A DNA stretch of 64,000 nucleotides from Pogona vitticeps (taxonomy: Eukaryota; Chordata; Lepidosauria; Squamata; Agamidae). A program made the position numbers and the translations under genes. The notes beneath the pieces are model-generated. The model made no database searches. It saw nothing but the letters and a program-made list of their open reading frames with translations, and was not told where the DNA came from. Location: the NCBI RefSeq assembly GCF_051106095.1, contig NC_135785.1:220025045-220089044 (forward strand), read 5' to 3'. Positions 38,601-53,600 of the stretch are shown one piece after another. Within the stretch, counting starts at the first letter, position 1. Each line of letters starts with the position of its first letter.

Positions 38601-41600
38601 ACTTTCTACTATACAACCTTTATATTTAATACATTTTCAGATCAAAATCTCAACAGTGGTTCAACTCCCCACCCATGCACTACCCTGGCTTCCATGCCCT
38701 GCTCTGGGTGTTGCCTCTGAGTGGGCACCTGCTGGAGGGGGCAGGGTGCTGAACCACAGAACATCTGTTCAGCCAACCGCCGAACTGGCACAAACTACCA
38801 AACTGTGCCAGTTCATGCCCATGTCTAGTTACATGAATACCTTAGTGCTATTGGTAGTATTTCCAGACTCTGGCCAAGACCTGTCAGGAACTACATTACA
38901 GGATAAGACATGTTCAAAATTACAAGCGCAGAGTTACAGATGCAGTTCTTTGGGCATCTTCAAGACTTTGGGGAGAGAGTGCAAGGTTCCCCATCTTTAA
39001 GAAAGTGTGAGTAAGCATAGAGAAAAGGCCTATATGACAAACAGAATAATTTCTAACCACAATTGAAAAGCCTATTTATTCAAATTCATATCCTGTCACA
39101 TTGAGTATTTTAATTTCAAGTAAACATGTGTGATTATGATTACAGCCCTAACATTGTTTATATGCAAAGAAGTGATACATTCATTTTTTATGTTCCTTGC
39201 TCCCTTCTTTCTAAGATGGCCTAATTTGTTCACATTTTCCAACAGGCAGGACTGAAATCTGCCTCCAGCGGTAGGCACCAAAAGGGAATAGGTCTTTAGC
39301 AGGCTTTTCATATTTAGTCTACCAGAGATAAAGTTACTTTTTGAGATTACAAGTCTGAAAATTCACCAGGACATTCTGACAGTTGTGATGCAAGAAAGAA
39401 ACTTTTTATCATCTCCAGAATCTGCTAGTTACTGGGAAAGCTAGTTGACCTGCAATTAGCTGCTGCATCAGAAGAGGAAGAAGGATAAGCCACCTGTTGT
39501 CCGAAAAATAACCCTAAATCCTATGCCCAAGTTTGTTGATTCATTTTGGTTCGAGTCTTGGTGTTAATCAGGTTAGTAAGATGTGGAAAGAAGAGGTGTA
39601 GATGTGGGATGACTCTTCTAGTCCAGGCACAGGAAACTGGCATTTGGACCACAGTCTGGTGTATCTCCATACCTGCCCTATATCATCAGTACAAATGCAA
39701 AACTATCAATTCTTGGATAATAATACAGAAGGATAAAACATCACAGATTGTATGAGGATGGCCACATATCCTCTTCTGTCTTTCTCTGACCTTTTCCCAT
39801 GTGCTAATGTGCCTTCTTCTCCTTCTTCACATATCCTGACTTTCATTTATGCCCACAATTCCTACTAAACTGTTTAGGAGACATTATTGCCTATCCAAAA
39901 GTAATCAAAGAGCACATAGAAAGAAAATGGCATTTGATGTCTAACTTTTACATCAAGTAGGTACAACAGGTTTCTGGCTTTTCCGGGTTGCTACATTGGT
40001 GAACTCCAGAGAAGAAGAGTTATTATGTAGTACAGGGCACTGATGGTTATGAAAAGGACTGTGGCCACTTCCAGCGTCTCTCACGGAAGTACAGTCATGC
40101 CTCGCTTAACGATTGCTTCGCTTAATGAGGAAATCACTGTACGATTAGGTTTTTGCAATCGCAAAACGATGGTTTAAATGGGGTTTTTCCGCTTTGCGAT
40201 GATCAGTTCCCTGCTTTGGGAACCGATTTTTGCTTTACGACGATCAGCAAACAGCTGATTGTGGGTTTCAAAATGGCTGCCGGCTGAAGAAAATGCCCCC
40301 CCTGCTGTTTTCTAGGACAGATTCCTCGCTTTACAGGCAGCGAAAATGGCCGCTGTATGGAGGATCTTTGCTGGACGAGCAAGTATTCAGCCCATTGGAA
40401 CGTATTGAACGGTTTTCAATGTGTTTCAATGGGGTTTTTTTTATTTCATCTGACGACATTTTCGGTCTACAGCGATTTCACTGGAATGAATTAACGTCGT
40501 CAAGCGAGGCATTACTGTACCAAAACATGACCTAGATGTCCCCCTTCTTTTACTATCAAGTGTTCTGGAAGCACAGAGAAAGACTGCAGAGAAATTGCTG
40601 TAATGATATCTATTTGAGGAGATTTTGCTCATTTTTCCTGCCAGGATCCTCATTAGATGTCAGAGCAGTATACTTGATTTCCATCCGAAAAAGTCCATTA
40701 CAAAAGTTGTGACAGTCTTCCCAACACTAATCTCTCTAAAGAAATCCAAGTTATTGCTTTTAAGTTTTCTGTCACCCACAGTGGCCTTGCTAAAGAGGGA
40801 TGACATGAAAGGAGAAATCAAAACCCACTTCAATTTAATTAACTGAACACAATCTCCACATTTCCTCTCTTGCTTTCAACCAGACTGCTGACAGGGCAGT
40901 CTTGTCTCTCTGTGGTAGCAACTGAAGTATGCAAAAGAAGAAGCCAGCAGCTGCTTCAAATTATATGCACAGACAGCCAATGTGCATCTCTGCAAAAGCC
41001 ATTGTCTATCCACAGTTGGTGCAAACCTCCCGGTATGAGTCATTTAAAAAATATTTGGAATATTTTTCTTTTCCAGAGAATTGGTCAGATCTATTGTGAG
41101 TAGCTCTCAGTTTCTTGCTATCAGATTTGGTTATTGCTCATCCTTGGTAGGTAGAAACACGTGTTTTTCAAAGAAGGTGGTTTGTTTATGTCCTTTTGGA
41201 ACAACATGTTGTAGAAGGCCAAGGTAAAATAACCAAAAAGTGAAATACTGAAGATACTTGAATCAGTTATTAAAATTCCAGGGAGGAAAAAGTCTTCACC
41301 TCACAGAAAGAGGACCATGGGACTGATGCAAGGAAAGGTTTTTTTTTTTTGGAAAAGCATTCCATAGATAGGGTGACACCCCAGAAAAGGCCCTCTCTCC
41401 CAAAAACACCACTACCTTGCTGAGTTTAGGGTCCTTCAAAGCTTGGAAGTATACACTTAGAGATAGCATAGTTGCTTGCAACTGGTTGACAATTAGGGTG
41501 TCAAACTAGATTGCATTTCAAAATTAACATAACCAATAGGTGCAATGTTAGTTTTTCTGATGTATAATGAACAGTAGTTTCTAATTACTTTGAGGCACGA

Positions 41601-44600
41601 TTTTTAAAATAATTTTTAAGAAACATTTTGGCAGGAAATTTTCAAGTGTTATGTCCTCCAGTTATCAACCCGGAGTTTTGCCTCATCTTTGACATTTCTG
41701 TATTGTTACCAAATTGGCCAGGTTTGTACAACACCCATGCAGTCTCATTTTCACCGAGGCATTTATGTGCACACCACAGACCACTTTCGGAGGTAAACTT
41801 GTCAGGTCAAGGACAAGTATACAGTGGGGTCTCTACTTAAGAACGTCCCTACTTAAGAACAATCCAACTTAAGAACAGCTCCATTTGCTAAATTTTGCTT
41901 CTACTTAAGAACAGAAATCCAAGATAAGAACAGGAAAAAAAACCCTTTCCTGCTCTTTTTTTAACCTTAGGTCATCTTAGGTTAAAAAAAATTCTCCCCC
42001 TAGTGGTAGAGTACATATTAACCAGCTTTGCATTAGTTCCTATGGGAACTAATGCTTCAATGTACGAACGCACCGCTACATAACAAAAAAACAGCCAGAA
42101 CGGATTAATTGGTTTTCACTCCATTCCTATGGGAAATTTTGCTTCAACTTAAGAACGTTTCAACTTAAGAACACCATTCCAAAACGGATTAAGTTCTTAA
42201 GTAGAGGTTCCACTGTAGTTTCTATGGACGGAAAAGAGCAGATACGGATTAAATGGTTCTCAATGCATTCCTATGGGAAATGCAGATTCAACATAAGAAC
42301 ATTTCAACTTGAGAACCACTTCCAATATGGATTAAGTTCTTAAGTAGAGACCCCACTGTAGATTAAAAACAGTGGCTGTGAAGAAATAGCCTCTGGTCTA
42401 AAGTGAGCCAAACCCACAAGAGGAAATAAGAGGAAAATAACTCTAAACAATCCCTATCAAAATAATGTAGAATACATGCATATATCAGCCAAAGAGTCAT
42501 CTCATAGGACAGCCCTCCTCCAGAGAGGCCAAATAAATTAGATCACCTTCTTTCATTTTTGTATTGCAAGGGTTTTCTGGAGTTCTAGAATAACCTAGAA
42601 TGGTCCACATTTTCATAAAGAGTCTGGCCATCTTCTCCTTCCTGTCCTGTGACTCTGGACCACCTGATATTAGCCAGGTGGGCAAGATTCATATGTGGGG
42701 GCACATTAAGTGGACACATGACGAACAAGGGGACACATGATCACTCAAGTCAGCCTGGCCCAAAACCAGATTAAAAGACCCATGATGCCACGTGGCATTA
42801 CAGGCTCCAGGGTGAACATGCTTACTGTTTCCATGTTTCCATTTCTACATAAACCGTGTTGCTGCTGCTACTGCTGAAGGCCTCCTGCTGATCCCTGTCA
42901 GGTCATTTGTGCTAACTTCACTTTCTGAGCTGAAATAACTTTTTGTGCCCCCTCCCTCCGGAATCCAGGATTTAGCCAGAGAATCCTGCCAGCCTATATT
43001 GCTTTCCTGAATTCTTGGCGTCTAGCCTAGAACCTCTGTTAGTCTGTTCTCTCTTCTGATTCTTGCCCTAGAATTACCTCCCATTGTTCCGGCTGGAGTT
43101 CCAAAGTTCCTCAGCTTCAAAGCAGTGTAAGGAGACTAAGAGGAGGCAATCTTTTGTCATTCCTACTCTATCTTCTGGGGGTATTTTTCCACACATTCGT
43201 AGCTCCTCAATCTACTCCCCTCTTTCCCTTGTACACTTGTGTATTCATGCACGCGTGCGTTTGTACATATGTTTATGGGAAGATCCTTCTTTCCTTTCCT
43301 GTTCTTGTAGACTACGTAGCATTTTCTATTCAATTGAAAGTAGTGGTTCCTGATTTTGTGAAGAATGAAGTTGCAAGAACCAAAGAGGTCTCAGCATCCT
43401 ATTATGATTTGTAAGGTGAACCCCATCTTGCATGAACGAAAAATTTTCTGGAGATAAAAGAGATTACACACTTGTGCTGTTTACTCTCTGAGCTGTCATG
43501 TGTGATTCACACATATATGGCTGGCCCCATGCAGAGCCACAGTTCAGAAGATTATAGACTGAGTTTTGGTGGTAGATCCACCACCCCTTCCTCTAGAGTA
43601 TGTTCAAACTGCTGTCCTTCAGTTCAAAATGTGGGTGACGGTAACAGTCAACTGCACATGCCCAATCAGAGAGAAAAGGTGAATGATATGAACACACAGA
43701 TGACCTTCCCAAGAATATACAATTTTAAAACAAACTCTCCAGTTTTGCCAAGTCTGGTTGGAAAGGAACCCAACAATTTATTACAGATGCATTACATTCT
43801 TCTCCAATGCAGAAAAGACACTTCTTGTACCTATCTACGAGGGGATGTTTTCCTCTGAAAATAGAAAAGCACTTCAAGAACACCTCTGGGATCTTAGGCC
43901 CCCAAGGGGAATGTGAATCCAAAATTAACAAAATGTAAAATAAATTAAGGGTATAAAGGAACCTCAGTACTAAAAACTAGTATTAGTCTATTCTCTCTGA
44001 GGTATTATACTAGTGCAAACGTTGTGTTGGACAAACCAGAACTGAAGGACAGGTATTCTGCACATGGACAATGAAGAAATGTGGCAGGAGAGACTGGGGC
44101 CCCCACAAGATACTCCCTGGTTATGTAGTCTTCAACATTCCCTCTAATTTTCAGCACTGCTGGGCAGGGATCTGCCCCTGCGCATGCCACCCCTGTGGGA
44201 TTCCATCATGACCAGAAGCAAAGGGGCTGAAAATGATTGCTGTGAGTGCTCAAAGGAAGGGGAGCCTTGCATGGAGAGGGGCGGAGGGGCGCATGCACAT
44301 GCATGCATCTTAGAGGGAATCTTGGTAGTGTTGACTAAGACAAAGATTTGTCAGACCTTGGAAGTAAATAGTAACAAGCCATCTGTAAGCCCCCCCCCAG
44401 TTAATGGAGGGGCAACAAGGTACAACTAGGTTACAATGCAGCCAGAAGTTACAAAGGTACTTTTTGATGTAATGAGTAACAGTTCTAATTACTTTCAAGT
44501 AATCAGAGAAAAAAAGAATTTAAAGAAAAATTTGGAGGCATTTTCATAATCCACCCCCCGCCGTTTTTAAAAATGACAAGGGATGTATTGGAGTTTGGGT

Positions 44601-47600
44601 CCCCCCCCATTTTGAATTTTTGTATTTTCAAGATGCAGTATAAAGATTGGCCATTAGAGAGGGAGTATTTCCTGTATTTTTCTAGCTTACTTCATAAAAC
44701 ACAACACAACACCTTAACAATATACAATGCAATGAATGTGACTGGACTAGCAATAACTGTCAGCTGGCCATCTGAAAGCAATGAGTAATGCAATGATTTC
44801 TTCCTTAAAAATAACAGTTTAAGTGCCATGCCGTGTACCTACTTGGTTTGCTGACATTTATCTCGACGGCATTAGAAGGTATCACTGCAGCTGCTTCCAC
44901 TGTTGCTGAATCTCTGCCTGGCGCTGAGCTTCTCCAGATTTCTATTTCACATTTGTACATCCCTGCATCTCTCCATGTGGCACTGTGGATGAAGAGGTGG
45001 GATGTTGAGGAAGATTTAGTGATCTTGGTTTTCTTCTGGAAGTGCAGATGGGCCATTCCCCATTCAATGGTGCCTCTTGCAGTGATTTTCACAAATTGCT
45101 GATAGTTACCCAGGCCTGAGGTGGGCTTGAACCACCAGGTGATGGATGTTTGTAGTTTGTTGATGTTGTCATTAGCAGACACCTTGCAGAACAGTTCAAA
45201 ATCTTCATCGAATTTTACATTTGGAATTCTGCTGCTCAGAACAGCTGTCAGATTCAACCCTGTTGATCAAGATAAAATTATTGATATATTACATTCCATA
45301 TCATAGAGACTGTATCTTTTGCTTCATAAGTGGCTGTCAATTTTCTAAGTTCAGAAAATCTTGCTCGCTTTACTTTTTTAAAGAAAGGCACCACTATTAT
45401 CCTAAATAATTAGATGTATTTTGAATAAATACAAAGTATATTTTAAGGAAACAAATTCATAGAAAGGAGAGGGAGTGGAAGAGCAGCTGAACTATGGCCT
45501 GAAGAAGTAATCCTGAAGACTATGGTCTGTCAGTTTCATTCTTCCACTTGACTGGAAAAGAGAAGTGCGAATTAAGCTGGCTCAAGATTGGTGGTTAAAC
45601 TGACTCTACCATTACCCTTTTTCCTGCTTAGGATTTTCTTAGTAATACAAACCTTAGCAGTAGGCTGGCAGGTCAAGTCCATTTTTATGCTCTAATAACC
45701 AATCGGACCACAAAGCACATTAAACACTAGATATATAGGTGAGAAAATAATGTACTATGAAAAAAGCGGCCATTTGGAGGAGCACCTCTTCTAAAAATGT
45801 ACTAAAGATATATCTAAATTGATCTTCCACTGGCACTTTGTGATTTGGCTTTTCTGGGTGCTAAGTCCCCACACTTTCTTCTGATTCTCCCAGACAGGAT
45901 GGTAGGCAGGGGACAAAGCCAGCAGATAACTCAACTCATGGCCACAGGAGGTAGTTTTCCAAGTGCTGACTGAATATCTTTCTCTGCACAAAGGGGTACC
46001 ATACAGCACTTATTCAGTGTTTCTCCCTGCACAACAAACGGGACCATGACTGATAGTTGCTGGACATGGGGTTTGCAACGAAGGGCCTACCTCTTCTTGC
46101 TAACATAACTATTGATTTTAATTTTACTTTGTTGTAACAGAAAAATAAGTTACTTTGGAAACCTTTGCAATTAATGAATGAAATAACAAACTAATGCATA
46201 ATGAATTATGCTATTGGTGTTCAGTAATGTTTGCATTGCTAAGGTACTACACTCAATATGCCAGCAAGTTTGGAAAACTCAGCAGTGGCCAGAGGACTGG
46301 AAAAGATCAGTCTACATCCCAATCCCAAAGAAGGGCAGTGCCAAAGAATGCTCCAAATACCGTACAATTGCACTCATCTCACACGCTAGCAAGGTTATGC
46401 TCAAAATCCTACAAGGTAGGCTTCAGCAGTATGTGGACCGAGAACTCCCATCACACTCCTGTTAGCTCTCCCTGTTCACTAGCTCTGGTCACAAGCTCCC
46501 CGAGTCTGCCTCAGCTTTATTCCTCAGCTGTGTTCTGTTAGGAGTAAACAATCAAAAGCCCCTCCCAGAACTCATAGCTCCTACTTACAGCTCTTAGCAT
46601 TAATCAGGATACCCCCTTTCCAGTTAAGATGAGCACATGGCCCTGCCTCTTAAGCTGAGCACATGGTGCTTCTGGATGAGGAATTCCTAGGGGTTACACC
46701 AGGTGTTAATCTTTTAAAAAATCACTCACCCCTCTGCCTTTGTATCCTTGGTCTCCCCATCTCTTTTATTCCTTCCTCCAGTAGCCCTGCCTTTCTTCCT
46801 ACCTTTCCTTCCAATCTCGCTGCTGTCAAACTCCTGTTAGCCCTCTCTGACTGTGAGCTCCCTGGGTCTGCCTCACCTTTATTTCTCAGCTATGCTTTGC
46901 CAGGAGTCAGCAATCATATACACCAGTGGTCCCCAACCTTGGGCCTCCAGATGTTCATGGATTTCAACTCCCAGAAATCCTGGCCAGCAGAGATGGTGGT
47001 GAAGGCTTCTGGGAGTTGTAGTCCAAGAACATCTGGAGGCCCAAGGTTGGGGAACACACAATTCTGCAACTGAGAACTTCCCCTGTTCATGATTTATTAA
47101 CTGCAATTAATTGTGGCACATTCTCTGAAATTTACATGAATGTCAATAGGATTCTGGCCACTATTTAAAAAGCAGTTCTGGTAAAAACCATCTCATTAAC
47201 TCTCATGAACCCCACATTAGTTTATCACAACACAGTTCTCATTAAAAGATCTAATCTTACAGTTTACCTTTATAGTAGAGCTTTCTTTAGCAATGGATTA
47301 TCTAGAAACTGAAGCCCCATAGCAGAAGTAGGGGCAGATGTCAGAAAATCATAGTACTCTTCCATCATATCATTCCCTTCTTTGTGTACATAGATGCTTC
47401 CTGACTTGGATTGTTTCTGAGCCAGCCAAATCCAAAAACACAAAAGTATTGCCTTGGGCTCATCCAGAAATAGCTCAAATACAGCTCATTCAAGGATGCC
47501 AGAATGATATACCAGGAATACTTTGTACAATTTGCTACACATTGTCTTCATTGTGACTAGAGCTGGTTGGTCGCACAATGCCTTGAATGAGCATGCCAAT

Positions 47601-50600
47601 ATCTTGAGGGCAGCCTTATGGCAGGTTAGACAGAAGGAACACAAACTTAAATATGTCACAGTGCTAGGAAACTTCCTGATGGTAGGTCAAGCTGTTGGTT
47701 TATCTGACCCAACAACTGGAGTGATGGCAGCTTCTCAAGGTCTCAGGCAGAGGTTTTCTGCATCGTCTACTGACCCTTTTAAGTGGAACATGTCATGAAT
47801 TGAATCTGGGATCTTCTAACTATGTGCCTAGCACATGCTTTCCATATGAGCTACATTTAATCTGCACAGTCATGGGCCATGATTCAAACTGGGAACTGCT
47901 GTGAGTTTTCTCTCGCTTTTAGTCTGTATTTTACTGAAATAAGGCAAGACACTGAACCTATTTTGGGTATAGATATCAGGACCTTGGATAGTTCCTGTAC
48001 TGTGCAAACTTAGAACTAAAGTGGATCCACAACAATATCCAAATTGGAGTCACCAATTGGAGTCACCAAATTGATGGTTCATCCTGATTCATTTACCAGT
48101 GTAATAGGGGTTCAGCAGTTCAGCGCCCCGCTGGTGGGCGCCCACTCAGGGGCAGCATCTCAGCTTCTTTGCCCCACCTCCTCCAGGCACTGCCTCTGAG
48201 TGCATGCCCGCTGGCAGGGACAGAATGCTGAACTGCTGAACACCTCTTGCAGCAGTAAACAAACTGGGATGAACCACAAAACCAATGGTTTATTCCCATC
48301 ACTACCAGGCCCTACTGCATTTCCAAAATGTTTTAGTTTGAAACAAGAACCATTCAGTCTCTACCACATGGCAAAGATTCCAACACCTCATTTTTCCTTT
48401 TATTCTTCTGATTGTAAGTACTGATGAACTGTAAGTAAATAAACCTTTTTCTACTTCAAATGTTTCTAGAGTGATTTTATACCAGCAAAATGCTAGTTTT
48501 TGTGGGGAAATCAAAAGGATGTGTGTGATGAAACTAGGTTGATCTCTCCTCATTTCTCACTTTGCTAACTAAAAGGAAATAACCAAAAATCCCCAACAGG
48601 GACAGCTTACCTAGTGGTACAACTTTTGCTGAGATTTCTTGAGTGTATTTCCAGCTTCTGCCCTTGGACCTTTCTGTCACTTCACAACGATAGAGCCCTG
48701 TATCATTGCTGGATGAAGTGTGATAAATAGTCAAGGTAAATATGGAAGGCTCCATCTTCTCGGCTCTGACCTCACCACGAGCATTGCGTTCTACATAGGA
48801 TGCACCTATCTTTAATTGTCCATCTTGATCCATGCTGGCTATGTGCACTGGACTTTCTCCAGCCTTCTGGATAAGCCACCACTTCACAGAGAGTGAATTT
48901 TCAGTTACACTTCCATTACAGTGAAGAACCAAAGCATCTCCTTCCATGATTTCTTCTTTATTGACTGAGACAAACAATTGCAAGCTGCTTTCTGTGAAGA
49001 AAAGACAGTGAAACATTTTGAGAGGTTAATCTAAATCAAAGCTCTGTAGTTCTACAATGATAGTGATTAAAAGAAAAGAAGACAGAATAGGTTTGGCTTC
49101 TGTCACTATTTAGTTCTAAGAGTGTCATCTAGAGCAGTGGTCCCCAACCGTTTTAGCCTCATGGACCGGCTGGGGGAGGTGGGGCACGCCCCTGCACTCA
49201 TGTGCATGCACAAAGGAGCACACACACTTGTGCACAGGGTGGTGCAGTACTTGCACGCGCGCAAACATAAATGGGCTGTGCAGGGGTGGTGAGGAGGTCT
49301 CTCCCCACAGCCCAGTCTGGATCAGGCCACGGACCAGTATCAAGCCGCAGCCCGGGGGTTGGGGACCTCTGATCTAGAGACATTAGAGTTCCTAACCTTT
49401 GAGCTTTGTTAACTCTGTGATCACCAAATTCTTTGACTTCTACAGATCACTGTGGCTAAGAAATCTATAGACTCCTGTAATATAACACTTTATTTCTGGC
49501 ACAGATATGGTTACACAGCACTGTAGAATATTTGCGAAGGAGATTGTAGCGAACAGCCCTGCCCTCTCCTGTCCGTCACAGTGGAACAGTTAAAAAAGAG
49601 CCAATGAGTGGACGGAAGGTGGAGCCAAGGGGGGCGGGGGCTGGATATAAAGGCTGGTATATGGAATCAGAGAGATTCTGTGAGTGGGAGACAGTGTGAA
49701 ACTTAAAAGTGAACTAAGAGTGAGTTAGAGGTCTGTGAGAACGCTGAATGGAACAGAGAGTTAATAGAGTTCTAAAGTTAAAGTAGAATTGATTCTAATA
49801 CAAGTGATTAGCAACCTGTGATTTAATATTAATCAGATGTTAACTTCCCTGATTTAATAACTGAGTTAAGTTTCAAAAGTACACATGTCTCCTTGAGTGA
49901 ATGGTATTGAGACAGCAATACCTGGTGGCAGCGAAGAAATAAGAAGGGTGAGAACCTCGTGAAGACCTGAGGGGATAGGGGCTTCAGAGGTGATCGCCAC
50001 AGAAATCTTAGCCTTATGTTGCAAAGAAAGACTTCTTTGTTGCCCTATTGCAAAGGAGATCCAGCAGAATTTCATGTGCCTTCGTTTTATCTAGTTAACA
50101 GTTTCTTCATTTTCTTTTGACTTTGAATACTCTTTTCTAATATTGATACACCATTGTTGTGAACTGTCATGGGCACTCTTTTCAAAGTCCAAAAGTTGTA
50201 GGGAAATGTTCTATGAGAATCACTAAATAGGTTCAGAAAAGAGAAGGAAGAGTTCATAGTCACACCAGGAGAGTTAGCAGCCCTAATATAGCTTCAGAAG
50301 ATTGGACATAATGAGATCTCAGCTTCTTTTTACTCCTATAAATAAACTTCATCTATTCTGAATAACAGACATTCCTGTCTATATTCAGTAGTAGTTTACT
50401 AGACTTCTCCCCCTTTTAAAAATCCATAAATGAGGACCTTTTAGAAAGGCAACACAATAATAGGGCAGAAATTATTGAACAAAGAAGCATAGGGAGAAAA
50501 ATGTAAAAATTATGAAGGCACTGGAATGGAATCCTGTACTACAAGCTAGGGAAGATGACCAATGACCCCCCTCCAAAAAGTAATTGCCTGGAGTGGTGGT

Positions 50601-53600
50601 GATGTCATGGCATCAAGCTATTCCTTCTTTGTAAGCATCCAGGCTGGAGAAAGCCAGTAGCTTTTCAGGGAGCTGAAACCAGTTTTGAAAGAGGGAGACT
50701 TTAGATGATTTCAAACAGTTGGCAGATTTGTCCACAGGCAATAGATGGAAATGCATCTGCACCATGAGGAAGTGATGTCTCTCTCAAACAATTTTCAATG
50801 TTTCCTGCTTCTTTCTGCACATGGTATAGGAGAGTTGAGAGTGTGTGAAACACAGTCAGCTAACAATGTGAAAGAGCCAGAGCTGGGAATTTGGGACAGA
50901 CCAATTTGGGGCAGTTTTTCCTTTTGTATTTCAGACCAGAGTCCCCCTGCTTGTCTGCAATACAGCAAGATGAAGTAAAATATAAAAGCCAGCTTTTAAA
51001 ATAAGTCCCTCCAAATCTTGCACCACTTAGCTTATACCTGGTAGACCAAATTTTCTTTCTATATGTGCAGGCACCTTGTGGATAAGGAAGAGTGGGCTTG
51101 ACCTGCTGCACCCCCTGTTGTCTGATGCATTTTCCCCCCTGGGTCTAACTTATTGTATCCCTTGTATCCCAGTGCCTTGGTTCTTCTTGTTCTTTTCCAC
51201 CATCATAAACTATAATGTACCTTATTGGCATAATTTATTTCTCTTTAGATTGAATAATGTCTTACAAATAGCACATCTGGAAAAGAGGGGATTCCTTGAG
51301 TGCTGAAAATGTCTGGTCATCAGAGGAGAAGTCTTTCACACCTTCTGAAACATATAGATTAGTTTGCTTTGTTGTGTGATTGGTCATTGACAGTTGAGCA
51401 GAGGCTGCTATCATGCCTCTGAAACTCTCCGATTTCACCTTCTAAGGATGATCTATCTATATTAGACAGAGTGGTCCTCACAGAGGTATTTTTGGAGGGG
51501 ATGGGGAAGGTTGATTGCAAAACATGACCATCTCAAGCAAATATTTTTGCTGTCTTTTTGTCATATGTTATAAAATACTTTAATTTACCCTATCTTATTG
51601 CTATTTTTTTATTGTAGCATTTGATAAGAAGGGATCAGATCATGAGTGATTCTCTATCTGGGTTATCTTGGCCCCTCCCAACACATATTATGTTTGAAGG
51701 AAAAGCATTTGGCATGACTGACCTCTAGGCTTCACATTTATATTGATGGCTAATGAAGAAACTTCTTTTGTAATGGTGAATGACCCCGTAGGCGTCGTCT
51801 CCATTTCAGAAATCACACAGCTATATCTCCCGTGGTCCTTCACTTCCATCTGCCTCATCTTGAGGATGTACTTGCCATTGCTTTGCTTCTTTACCTGGAG
51901 ATTTCCAATCCTGAACCTTTCCTCATACTCCTTTTGAAAGGACAAGGACCCGTATGGATCCAGGGTTACCATCGTTCCACCACGATTGTACCAATCCACC
52001 TGGAACCACCTGTGTTGAGTTTGCTGGGCTTCCACAGTACAATTTATTTCCAAGACATCTCCCTCCAGAAGAAAGCGCTCAGTAACAGAGATATTAACAA
52101 AAAAACTTTTATCTGTGGAAATACAAATGAATATACAGCTTGACATCACAAGTTCAATTTTGTCCTTCAGCTTAGTTTCTTCTGGTAAGGTTGTCAAGGT
52201 TACCTGGGTTAGAGAGCCCCACACTAACTACTGAGCCACACTACCCTGATTATCCTGGTGTGGGCAAAATCAAAGAGAGTCAAATGTGCTGATGGCCGAG
52301 AAAAATCTTCCTGCCCGATACCCTTCCAACACCTTAGTCCATCCTGACTAAAGAGTGCTTCCAGAAAGTTACTAGAAGTCTACAAGGCTAAGCCCTTGGA
52401 CTCTTACGCCAAGGTACAAATGCCAAGGTACAAATGCCAGGTACAAGGTACAAATGCCAAAAATTTGCAAGGTACAAATGCCAAAAATACCCACAAAATA
52501 TACAGACTCCTGACAGATGGGAGACACGCTTGGTTTTAGTACTACCAACCCTTTTAATCCAGAAGAATCAAACATCTGAAAGAAATTACGGTATATTGTA
52601 TTATAAATGGTGAAAATTAAAAAGAACAAAATTTCAAAACAGCATCAACAATTATAGAACAGGTAAAAAGTACATGGAGCAAGAAAATAGGAAAGCCAGC
52701 TACCCTGTGCTAATACATATATCCTGGCATAGCTTCAGAATGGCCTCAGAGCTTATAAGGAGCAAAGCAGCAAATAGGTTCCCCTGAGAAATAACTAGGC
52801 TAAACTAAGTAACTTGTCTTCTCATTTTATAGTTTAAACATAGATTTCCAGACTTTTCTAGATCTGCCAATCAAGTTTCACCAAACTTTTACAAAGAAGA
52901 GAGCTACTTCTTCTCTCTTCCCTCACTTCAGCTGGAACCATTCTCCTAATTAACTCAGTATCAAAGAGTGAGCTCAGTAGGGCCTGGAAGTTTCCATTCA
53001 AACAGAGATAGGGTGCAGGTGTTTGCTGCCTTCCAGTTACCAATGGGCATTTCCCCCTTTCTCTCAGTCAGCTTTTTCTAGGCATGAACTGTAAGGCTTG
53101 ATTTTCTAGAAGAGCAATAGAAACCATAGTCCCTCATTTTCCTCAATTCTTGACAAATGTTTGCCCCAGAGCAGTCAAATGTCTTCACTGGGAAACATTT
53201 CCAGTACAGAAAAGAGGATGGAGGAAGCTGGAGTGCTCTGCAAAAATTCTGTGCATTTCCTTTTTCAGGAGCAGTGAAATACGCACCTAGCCAATAAAAA
53301 TTGGATACTGATCCTGCGAAGGCACCTACATATGCAAGATGGGAAAATCATGCTTTTTTTCTAAACCAGAAAAAATGGCAAGATTAAGCTTTCTTTTTTA
53401 AACATATGATTAATATAATATATATTTTGAAGTCTGCATATCCACTTCAGTTAAATTTAGATGACAGCTGTTTTGCACAGTTACTTCCCAATAAACAAAA
53501 AGCATGCTGGTTATATACTGCCACATAGCATTTAAAGCACCCTCTGGGTGGTTTATAATTTAATTATGCAGGCTACACATTGCTTCCCCCTCCCAGTGAG

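Noticed and set aside
44832-44838. Alternative donor AG/GTACAC for CD101 exon 6
   Set aside because: It would break the phase-1 pattern and shift the frame into exon 7; the GTAGGT donor five bases upstream fits.
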